In this document: one piece after another, positions 1 to 11,800 of the stretch
How positions within the stretch are numbered: the stretch's first letter is position 1
Layout of the letters: each line of letters opens with the position of its first letter
Assembly (NCBI GenBank): GCA_030248215.1
Contig: JASANG010002357.1
Coordinates: 56,481 to 120,480 of the forward strand
Length of the DNA: 64,000 bases
Origin: Enoplolaimus lenunculus
Lineage: Eukaryota; Nematoda; Enoplea; Enoplida; Thoracostomopsidae
Direction: 5' to 3'
Program-made: the position numbers and the translations under genes
Notes under the pieces: model-generated
The model's input: only the letters and a program-made list of their open reading frames with translations
What the model was told of the DNA's origin: nothing
Databases searched by the model: none

Positions 1-1887
1 TCTACGCATTAAGACTCGGAAATAGCACAAGATGTGCATTTCGTCACTTCAAATTTGACCGATTCCTCGCAAATATTTTTAATTTTATCTGAAATCTAAT
101 TTCAAGTTAGTATTGGAACTCACTATTACCGCTAGATTTCGAACATTTACGCTTTAACTCGAAGAGGCTCTCATGTCTTGTACAAATTTTTCACACACAG
201 GTGCGTAATAAAATGCAAACAATGCGCGTTGAAATTGGTAGACACAGTTTTTGATCCATTGCACTTAGCATACTCTACGCCGGAAAAGTTAATAGATAGT
301 TAATACAAAATTGTATCAATGTCGTAGCATGTACTAGAACCATTTCGCATACCCGCGGGACAACGCAAGACACTAATTGGTAACCGGGCTTGAGCTTTTA
401 ATTAGAAGTAGAGTGTAACCAGAGAGTACTAAATGGAAACAGATAGTGACCAAAATAACGAAAGCACAAAACGGCTATGCAAGGATAAAGCTTTAAAAAA
501 TATTTGATTTTTGTACGCGTGTGAATATTCACCTGGCTTTCCAAAAATGTTAAGTTATTTACAACTAACAATGGCTAAAAAAGCAAGTTAATTCCTGCAT
601 TTCTATAGCGGAAACGAACATTAATCATTACCAGAAAAACACATCCTGATACACTTTGACACAAAGTTTAATGATTAAATATCCCTTTCTGCACAAACAA
701 AAATATTTCTATTGGCGAGTAAGACTTACTGCCATGTAAAGTTGCGAATATGTTTCATTAATGCAGTCTGCAAACTGTTGTCAAAATTAAACGCGTTGTA
801 GGTTTAGTTGGTTTGCATTTAAGACATCTTGAAAATTGGATTAAACCCTAGTTTTATACTTTTACATGTTGAGATAAAGAAACATATAACTTTACAAGCG
901 ACTATTAGGAGCACTTTTTCCACTAGTTTCACAATTACTAGTCAATGTCATTTTCAGGAACTCTTTAGGAAGGATGTTATATTAAGAACTAGTCTTTTTG
1001 CAGAGTCCAAGGACAACACAGACATTCTGCTACAGGACCTCCAATGTCGCTACACCCACAGAACACAGTGCATAATCTCATTACACTGTAACGAGACACT
1101 GTTCGAAGGGACTATTGTGGTTATATTTGTTTTAGAAGAAGCTATGTACAAAAAATCAAAATTTATTTCGTAGAAACAACGCTGTAGCGAGAGTCTGCGT
1201 TTTGTCGGTTGTCCCTACCGAGGGACTCTGTTTTGTCCCTACTCCCTTGTAACACTCAGGACAAAACCGGCTCTCTAAGCACAGGGTGTGTGTTGTCACC
1301 AGGCCCTCGTTCATATCATCGTTTTTTGATACTGGTCCTACGGGGGTGGTTGGACAATTTTTTACAAATATGCGCGCATTATTACGTGGATGATCCATTA
1401 GACGAAGCATTTTCGTCTAATGTAACGCTTTTGACCATTGATGTAGACCTAAATATTGAACTAGAAAGTTCTCAAGCAGCGTTTGTCGTGTTTCAGTCTG
1501 CAGCAGCAACTGAATATGTTCAACCAGATTTGTTCACCATAGTTCAGCGTGTCAGGTTACATTTTAGAAACTAATGACACCAACATGCTCTGGAACAGCG
1601 GACGCGCAAAAACCTTATTCTAGAATGAAAAACGAGCAACCTCATTTGAACTCGCCAGCCAAAGACGGCAGTTCCCAGGTGACAAAAGTCAACGAACGCC
1701 TGACTAAAAAAAGTTCAAAAATGCGGAAATAAAATAAAATCTTCACGAAAATAGCGTAAGAAGTCAATTTGCCCTCAATGCACCACTGATTATATCAGAT
1801 ATCTGCAATTCACTTGACAAAAAATTTGTACCTGTTAGCAAAAAATTCAACCAAATCTCGCAATCCCAGGCTGTCTTGCAAACTTAC
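1..1887. other. Region left of gene A exon 14; no supported gene
   Basis: Gene A should continue here on the minus strand with a 76-nt pre-TM2 exon and a TM2 exon, by analogy with gene B. I looked for the TM2 signature (LLSDxxGQIGxWIGIS) in minus frames and did not find it. A short stretch near 150-180 (gaggctctcatgtcttg) resembles the tRNA-like repeat at 24.9 kb. An open frame on the plus strand at 1209-1574 has no recognisable domain or exon signals. Confidence 0.5.
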
Positions 1888-1974
1888 TCTTCCTTTGTAT
1901 CGCAACTTTCATCGTTAGGTTCGCATTTGCTTTCCCAGTTTGACATCGAAATTGTAACAGCAAATTCAGAAGTT
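1888..1974 (-). CDS. Gene A exon 14 (FAVTISMSNWE)
   Basis: 87 nt, phase 2-2. Encodes TSEFAVTISMSNWESKCEPN then DESCDTKEE, equivalent to the tSYxxxxSxxxWP strand. Same length as gene B. The donor GTAAGT shows that the gene continues leftward; the next exon was not found before base 1. Confidence 0.92.
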
Positions 1975-2809
1975 CTGCAAAACTATGCCCATATTCTTAA
2001 ATGTTTCGATTGTTATTTATTGATTGGTTATAGACCTTCTTATCAGAACTTTAGCGCACGTTGAAGTTAGAAATTCAGCATATTTTTTACACATTAATTA
2101 AAAGAAACCTAACTAATTATTTAAATTTAAAATTTTTCAATCTTACTCGCAAGGAGGTAGACAAACTTGGCAGACAGAGGTTTCGTTGAATCGTTTGATC
2201 GTGGTGGCGTTCAAAACGCATTCATCTAAAAACAACGGTATATATATTATATATAATATATATGTATATATATTCTTTATTTATGTATATATTTTGTTAA
2301 GTCCGAGTTAAATTCTGCATTGCAGAATAAAATAGGTTACTGCAGCGATTTAAGAAATAAACTCGGTTCATTAATGCATTTGGTTAAGTTTCAATAACCA
2401 ATACCTTAAATTTTGATACTTTGCATAGATATATTATAAATGAATAAATAATATTTGTAACTTCTCAACGGCTCAAAACTGCTATTTAAAACGTTTCGCA
2501 GTTCAGTGCTTAAAACCTATTGCTAACTGGTAATAAACCGCTATTTACACCGTTGAGAATACATACCGTTAAGCTAAACCATAATAGAGAAACTAACCAA
2601 TTTCAGCATTCATCTCACAGTCGGTATAGTTCCCGATTCGAACATACTGAGCGTCGATACAGCCGCACTGAGCAATGATTCTTTGTTGCCAGCATGTTCT
2701 TAAGCAGCCCTAAAAATGTAAGACAACTATTTTTTGCTTGACATCAGTAAAGTTCTTGCAAGCAAATATTGATTTTTGAAATGTTTAGACCGATTTGTCA
2801 ATCAAATTG

Positions 2810-2852
<43 letters not shown>

Positions 2853-5800
2853 TTTGCGTGCATACATATAAAGGATACGTAGGATATATACAGAGTAGGA
2901 ATGTCAATTTTTTAAAGTTCAAATATACCAAAATATTTTCAAATTGGATCAATGAGCAATTGCGAGCCGGAAACGTCATGAAACATAAACAACCGACTGT
3001 TTGGGTGAAATAAATTTTAACTCAGAATGAGTTCAATCACTCTAGCCTGAGAGTCTGAGTTAGGACTATCAGAACTCAGAGTTTTGAGTCGATTCAATTC
3101 ATTGTGAGTTAATTAATCAACTCACCCAGAGTCAACTCAACTCATAGTGGGAATCAACTCAAATCAGTGAGATAATGTTTACTGATATTAATTCAGAAAT
3201 AACCAACTCGCTAGCTGTTGAGTAGATTAATCAACGCATTGGAATTTACAGTGTATATATATGATATACTTCTAACGTATAGTTCCCTGCGTAAAAATAC
3301 GGCGGCAAGTAGTCTCGATTGACAACTGTATCAATACACGATGATTCAGGAATTGGTAACTTTGTGCGAATTGTCTAAAAATGTGGACAAAAATAACGAA
3401 TCAGATACAATTTATGATTGAACAAAAGCGTTTCAAAAACGTTTAAACAAATGTATTGCATATATTACTAATTTTGCCACTAACTCGAGTCGTTTGCCAG
3501 ATATGGACGAGAGAGACTCAACGATTCTATACAAATTTTGCCTCTTCAGATGATGTGTTTAGTTCTGCTTGTACGCTTGTTATTTCAACTGCTTGCACCG
3601 CCTAAAGCTGTTTTGTCCACATGGGCAAATCAAGCTGTCTACCAACCTGGACCGACTTTGGAGCTAATTCAGTGTAGAATCTTGCACAACCTTATCGCTT
3701 TGCTAAGTTAAGTGGCCCAAGTACCACATTATGTTCCAGTCATCGCTAACTTGCACAACATACAAACCTGTAGCGATCCAATGGAGGCTAACTGATTTGC
3801 TCAATATAAAGTAAACGAAAACATTGCTTAGAGGCACTTTTTCAGAGCTAATCATATTTAGTTTTTTAGTGCCGGTGTCACGGTATAATTCTACCCCCGT
3901 TTAATTCTTCCCCCCACCCACGGAAAAATAAAACTAGTTTAATTTTTCCCCGCTCACGGTATAATTCTTCCTCCAGTTTAATTCTTCCCCCCCCCCGGAC
4001 AAATTCGACTAATTAGACTAGTTTAATTTTTCACCACTCACGATAAAATTCTTCCCCTGTTTTCAGAACACCAACTTAATAAAATTTGAATATTGCCTTT
4101 CGACCTGCAAAACTAACCAAATTTATTACTTCACGAAGTCTACTCAATTTTTAATGCCCGACCTCAGTACACAAAATTATGACCTGAAACAAAAAATATT
4201 TTTTATAAAACAAGTTTATTTAAAATTTTTATTAAAAAAATGAAAAACATATAACCCCATTTTCTTGTTTTTTTGCGTAAAAATATAGGATTATTATTTT
4301 ATTTTAATTGAAGTGCGTTTATTTCTGCTACAAAAACATGGAAATTTTAAATTTTCTAAATTTTAGGGTGAACTCGGCAGTTTAGTTATTTTACAAACTC
4401 CTTATCGTTTTCATTGTTTATTTTATGACATACTAAACTGTTTTGTAGATTGTATTGATGTATATGGCATATATAGTATATATCAGGGTGCGACCAGATA
4501 CTATAATCTAATATTCGGTCAGAGCCGGGGCTGGAGCCGGATAATGAATTCAAATCTAACACTAGATTGCATTCGTTCCGTGGCTTAAGGCTACGGAAAG
4601 CGTTTACGTGACAAAGTTTAACATTTCACGCCAATGCATATTTAACACTTTAACAACAGCGCTGTAATACTATTCAGTGTTTGTAGCGTTCCGTTCTGGT
4701 GCAATATTCGTTTGGCCGATGTTCCTTTTAAGGGCATCCAGTTTTCCGTAGATACTGCAAAATACAGGCGGCTAATATAAGGGATGGCAATCTAGGTCTC
4801 AGTCTCGACAAGTCTCGGTATTTGGCAAGTCTCGGTTGTTTCGAACGGAAACTTGAAGTCGAGGATTCAGAAAATGCTGCTGAACCTATAAAAAGCAGAA
4901 ATTAATATTGTTGAAGCAAGAAATGCCTGATGAATAAAATTTCGCTATGATCTGTGAATTTTCATAGTTGAGCAAAATTTTTTAGCAGATATGAAAAACA
5001 CAAAAAACGCATGAGAAACAATTCATTTTTAAAATTTAATTTTTTCGGTGATGACCAAAGTTGACCGAAAGCCATATGGTCTTTTGTAAAGTCAATCAGT
5101 TCGATGGTACATTTCATAAATACTAATGATGGTATACATATTTTGAATTTTGAAATATCCGGCAAGTTAAAATACCGGAGCCGGAGTCGGATGTTGCTTT
5201 GTTTGCCAGAGCCTGAGCCGGATATCCACTCGCGCCCAGAATTTCTCATAATGTATATTGCAAATATAACGGTGCTGAACATATAAGCCAGAGGGCTTTT
5301 AAATTTATTGAAAAGAGTTAAACCAAAGGTTGGGGAGGGATTAGTCTGGTATTAATTCAACCTGGAGAAAATATACAGGGGAAGATTTAAACTGCGACTT
5401 ATTGGAGGAAAAATAAAACCGGCATGTGAGGAAAATTACACTGGTTTAATTCTTCCGGGAGAAGAATTAAATTAGTTCTGTTCTTCCGGGGAGAATACGG
5501 GAGAAGAATTAAACCGTGACACTGTCACGTGGGGGGAAAATTAAACTGGTTTAATTCTTCCGGGAAAAGAATTAAATTAGTTTAGTTCTTTCGGGGGACG
5601 AATTAAACGAGGGAAGAATTGAACCGTGACATCGGTTTTACCACGTCATATTTTCAGGTACATAGCGCCATTCGAAAAAGATGTTGCATTGGTCCAAATT
5701 GCTTAGTGTTTATTACAATTTATCTTGTGCTTGAGCGAACTATGAACAGACAAATTCCAATGAGTTGAATAATCAAATCAGAACGCGTATTAGTTTATTT

Positions 5801-8800
5801 CTGGTGTTTATTTTTTAGTTAATATCAGTAAACATTAAGTCGCTGTGAGCTGATTTAAGTCCGTATGAGTTGTTTAGCTCGGGATGAGTTGAACCAAGGC
5901 AGAATTCTGAAAGACCTAATTCAATGAACTCATAATGCTTACTGTTATTAACTGAGAAATAATCAAAAATAAATAATTCGCTGCCTGAGTTGATTAATCA
6001 ACTCATCATAATTTTACGGTGCTCGCACCTTCTTAATATTGAACGAACTAATCGTACTCGCCAAAACATTGTATCCAAATACATCTGGAAATGGTTCATT
6101 GTTGTTGTCATGAATCAATATGCGGGCACCTTGAAATGTTGCCATTGGCAAATATTCTGTTCGATTTGTGTTCAGCATGAATCGAATTCCTTAAATATAG
6201 TCAGAACGCTAAAAGTGGAAACTATTTCAAGTTTAAAGGTTTTAATGTTGAAGACAGAACGATGTATGTCGCTAAAACAAGTTTTTCGCCTACGAGCTAG
6301 AGCTGCAAGTTACCCACGGGTGCCCGCAGGTAAACGCGGGACGGATAAAAGAATTTCCACCCGGATTTAACCGCGACTAAAGAATTTTAAAGTGCGGGTA
6401 AAAATTTGTTAGTCATTACTCACCTAAAGTTTTCTAAAAATACTTGAAGTAGTGTCCGTTTCCGTTTTCGTTATAGAAATAGCGAAAATTGTGCTATTTT
6501 TGCGTTCAAAATTAGTTATAACTCATGTGAATATCTCGTATTTTTGCTACCGATACGCTGCAATTGTTTGAAATGAAAGAGGAATAACGAAATTCATCCA
6601 AAATCTTAAAAAAATTTCCATGCGCATCCGCCTATTTTTTCTTTGTAATCTTTGAAAAGGTGAATTTATGCACGCCTCAATTCTGTTGGCAGAAAAAATT
6701 CAACCTTTCTGAAACATTTATACTGCAATATCCGGTTTCATTTCCGTTTCTGTTTCCGTTATTTTTACTATCCGCTTTTACACACTGGTTTTTACCATAT
6801 GAGTGAAAAATAACTAACGAGTAACATCAATGCACTGTTAAATTACACAATTATATTGAACGCTGAAGAAAAATTAAGGATGGGTAAAAGCGGGTAAACG
6901 GGCAAAGAATTTTTGAGCTGGTATACCTGCGTGGAAAAAAATATAATTTCCTCGGGTAAAGTGAAGCGCAGGCAAAAAATCTGTACATGCTTATACCTCT
7001 ACTACGGGTTGAAAATGTAATCTAATCATTAAATACTATTGTCTTCTAACTGAGTAGCGTTTATAGCATAATATTTTAACTAACGATTAAAGAAAAGATG
7101 ACTAGTAATTGATAACTTTTGTAACCTATTGAATTAGCACTAATTCCTAATAAACACTCTAATACGATGCCTAAACCCAATTAAAAACTAGCATCCAACT
7201 ACCGGTCTCAACAAAGGGAATTAAAGGTAACCAGCTGAACATTGGCAATTAAGGTAACCACAAGCTCAGCGTCAAAATCAGAAACTTCTGATGGGAGGCT
7301 GGCAAAAGTTGTGAAACGCAATTTTTACTGTATGCTATATACATATGTGCCAATTTTCTGAAAGCGAAATTTGTATGAGCTTTACCATTTTATCACAAAA
7401 CATTTTCTGATAGAGGTAGGCATACGCCCACTTTCCGGAACCGCTAGCGCACGTACCACCTATCTTATTTGACCCCTTTATTTCCATAGGAACCTACCGT
7501 ACAATGATCCAGCACGCACTGCACGATACAGCACCGGTGAACCGCCATTAAACGTAAAACAATTTGCATATTTGTAGTTTGTTACCATTTTCCACGGTGA
7601 AGGGTATCTAGAAACCATGCTATCAGACGGACCCGTAGGCAAACGAAGAGAACTTGGCTCTTATACACTTCCCTCCCTCATAGGCTTACGCTCAAATTTC
7701 GGAAAATGTTTAGCTAAGCCTAAGCCTAAGCTCAAACATTTATATACCTACACCTATACGTAACCCTAATCCAGGCCCTAAGACCAAAACAATAAGCCTA
7801 CAACAGTAACTTTAAATGTAAGGGGAAAGTGTAGAAGAGCCGATAACAAAGATCTTAAACAAGATTTTGGAGCCACCCAACCCTGTTAAGCTGATTCAGG
7901 AGCTGAGCCCTACCTAGCTGAATCTGGTTGTTAACTTTGAATTTACCCTACTGGACTTATGGAACCTTATACGAGACATGGTTCGCTGCAAATGATACGT
8001 AAAGATGGCACAGGTTGTGTTTTCCAACTCTAAATTGTATTCGTCAGGTTCAGCCATCATAATCTTAACAAGTAGTGGTTAACAATTGACCAATCTCATA
8101 TTAAGAACCAATGGTTTTGTAGTCATTTTCGGTGCCAACCTAAACCAAATTTCTCTGCAAGCCATTCTGCATCTCAACCGTGAATGAAATCAAACTTTGA
8201 TGGACACTTTAACAGGTGCGAGACAAGACAGCTGGCGTTTTAACATTTAAACAATGCCCGTAGCGAGAGCTGGACCAGAAGCGACTGAGCCCCCGTGAAT
8301 AAATTTCTGTCCCCTGAAATTTTTCAACCTTGCTTGCAAGTAAATCGAATAGCCTTCTATGCCACTTGTTCAAAATGATTAGCCGTGTAGCAAGGTGAGC
8401 TGGCTACGATCCTGCTTTGAACCAAGTTACCCGGTTTTTTCACAAGCGCTTGCATTGAATGAACACTGCGTTATGAGTTCTTCTCGTGTGTATCCCATTG
8501 TTACACGCTCTTCAACGCTCAGCTGCGATATTTGTTTGTTCACAGTTGCAGTGGCTTGCGCTTGAGCGGCGAGTGGATCTTTTTCGGTCTAAAATTTAAT
8601 GGACAAAATTTTTAGTTTCCTTTTTCCGTCAAGACACAAATGCGAAACAAACATGATTACACAGTTGCTTTGGTGATGTTCTGAAAACCCTTACGTTATT
8701 AGCAATCCAAAACTCGGCCCATGTAGGAGATCAGAGACGAACTGTATTGCTGTGGGACTGCAATGGAGTAAGCCTAAGCTTAACGACTGTTTTTTGCATA

Positions 8801-11800
8801 CGTTTAAGGTTATGTTTAGTTTTATCATTAGGTTTACGTTTACGCAGAGGCTTAGGAATATGCTTATACTACTGCTAAGGCCCTGATCTATACATTGCCT
8901 CGAAATTTAAAACACGTTGTCAACCTGTGTGAAGGTGATCAGCTTTGAAATTATAAGTTGAAATTGAGTCGCGCCCCAAATTTAACCATTCGGTCAGCTC
9001 AAAACATCGACATCGATATTTTAGGAATAATTGAAAGTTTCGTTCAGTATAAATACTTTTATTTAATGACAAAATTGTCATTTGCTGTCGTTCATTTCAC
9101 TTAGATATGTTTCACTGTATATATATATATACTCACCATAAAATTGTATTCTATTGGAGGTTCTGTGGGCTTTGCTGAAACAGATCAGAAATTAGTTTCA
9201 AAGCTTTACTGTCAATTGTTCGCTTTAAGACTAGTTTTAACTTTAAGCCTAAACGTGAAACTTGAATCAGACACCTAAACAATAAGTATAACGCTTAATC
9301 CTAAGCGAAGCCATAAAGCTTATAAATATTGTTCGAGATATGGGCCGTGTCTAGAAGTGGGGCGGACAAATTTTTCCAGGGACTTCAATGAAGCAAGCTT
9401 AAGCTTTCGACTAATTTTTGGCTTAGGCATAGGCTTAGGCTTAGGAATATGCTTACGCATAGCCTTAGGTATAGATTTAGGCATTTAGGCTTAGGAATAT
9501 GCTTATATTACTGCGGCCCTGTTGTTTACATTGGCCGAGGATAGTGCAAGACATAGGTGCCCAATCATTATATTGTAGCCAAATTGATGAATAAAAAATG
9601 CATAGAATAGTTAGAAATGTTATTTTAGTATAAGACCCGGGACGTAGCTGTGATTTCATTTCAAGATGGAACAATTTGGTCATAAAAAATTTTGCAGGCG
9701 AGCGCAGCGAGCGAACAAATTTGCCAGTAAAGTGCGTTTTTTGAGTCTTTCTAATAGTTTTACGAAAGGGGGTATATCGCCCACACCCCCCACGTGTATA
9801 TACGCCGTTGATACTGATTCAACTGTTACAGCATTTGTAGCTCTTGAAAAATGCATTTCCAGCCCAAAACGTACGTGTTGTTGCCACTGTTGAAGTTGTT
9901 GCTGAAATCAAGAATCGCTGATAACTCCCATGCACAACAGCATGCAACTTGTTCATTTTTGCATGGTACAAAATGAGTTAGCGCATATTGCTTTTTGCTC
10001 CACCGACCCCCTTCTTGCGCATTTTTAGAGCGGCACATTCCCACTCAAAAAGCGTGATGGCATACCCCCAGTTTTGAAACGTGGGAAAGGGAACACGTCC
10101 CTCCGATGCGTATTCCTGCGCTTGTGTTTCTAACAAAAATATAAACAATACAAACGATAATCAGACGGAACCACCGAAACAAATGATTGTTTTAACATCC
10201 TACAGAAAAATTGGCCAATGTTACTTTTAGGGACGTAACAGCAGATTAAGCGTATTCCTAAGTTTGCCCAAGTCTAAGCGTTGTAAAAATGTGTTCCTAA
10301 ACCGAAGCCGAAGCCTAAGCCTAAACAAAAAAGAGTAATTTAGGGTTTAAACCTACTCTTTTGTTGACCCGCCAGAAATGTGGATGCCCCTTAAAGTAAC
10401 ATGGGCCGAAATATTTATTAAAACATTTTACTTGTTAAAGTAGTTGTGGACGGTTGTGTTGGAACCGCAATGCGTTCTTTATCAACATCCCAAGCGCAAA
10501 AATCTTCATCACACGCCTGAAAACAAATTCGCACCAACGGATATTCAATCATAGATTTGCATGAGCGTAGGCGTACCTATACAAGGGGAAACTGGGTAAA
10601 TACACAATCCAATATCTACTGTAGTAACACGAATAAGACGGGGGACTGATATTTATTTGGCCTCTCCATATGGTATACCCCTGTTATTCCGTTACGGACT
10701 GTTATTTATTTTTAACCCACCCTTCGTTACTGATATATTGGGTATTGCAACTATCCCTTGAATGAAACGTTTATTTGTCTTGTATTAAAACCTTGAGCGG
10801 TAATCCAAGGTGATACTTAAGAATGTACATTCAAAACTAAGTATGCTATAAAGTTTCCCATTCAACTGTACTGTAGTGACCCGAAAAAGAGGGTGTGGGG
10901 TAATACGAGGGGGGTCCCCATTTTGAGTCCCAGTCAATAGGAGTCCGTATCCCTAATAAGAGTCCGTAGGCAGATAGAGTCCCTAAATCATAATTAGAGT
11001 CCATGAAGATCAGTTATTCCTAATTGTAGTGCATAAATGACTCCAGGACCAAATAAAATTGAGTTCGTATCTTTAAGGCGTACTTAAATTTTGAAAGTAC
11101 ATTCCTAAGTTATAACCTTGCATGATCGTTCAATCTATTGACGCAAGGCAAATAAACGTTTAATTCAACGGATAGTCGCAGTACTGGATATATCAGGAAC
11201 GAAAGGTGGCGGAGCGTTGGTTAAAAATACATAACAGTCCGTAACCGAATAACAAGGGGGCGTTCCCTCTGGAGAGGCCAAATAAATAGCAGTCCCCCTC
11301 TTATTGGGGTCGCTACAGTATTTGATGCTGGAGTTATTTATGCACTACAGTTTTGGATAACTGACATTTATAGACTCTAATTAGGGTTTAGGAACTCTAT
11401 CAGCTTACGGACTTTTTTAGGGATACGGATTCCTATTGACTGGGAATCAAAATGGGACCCCCTCATATTACCTTTCCCTCTTATTCAGGTCATCGAATTG
11501 TAAGCATGTGAAACATGCTTGTCCGTTATGTGCACATGCGATATAATGCATTGCACTGTATGTATGCTAGCTGGCAGCATACGGTGGACTCATAGTCGAC
11601 GAAAAATGCAGTTGGAGAGGCGGGCTGGGTGGCGCTGTGGTAGAGTATTTGCTTAAGGATCCGTAGGCTAAGAGTTCGATTCCTGCTGCTCCGGAGGCCC
11701 GCTTTTTCAGCTGCTTAGTAAAAAGGTCTGATGTCCCGGTTCCTGTTTAGACTGACATGGGGCTACGCCGTGAGCGCAATGGAAAATTGCCGCGCTATGA

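Noticed and set aside
725-770. Exon-like interval on the minus strand (acceptor tttgcag, donor gtaagt) as gene A exon 15
   Set aside because: It is the wrong length (39 nt rather than 76), has a stop in the required phase and shows no similarity to the EVFFEQL segment.
1209-1574. Plus-strand 121-residue open frame
   Set aside because: No recognised domain, no paralogue in the window and no matching splice context.
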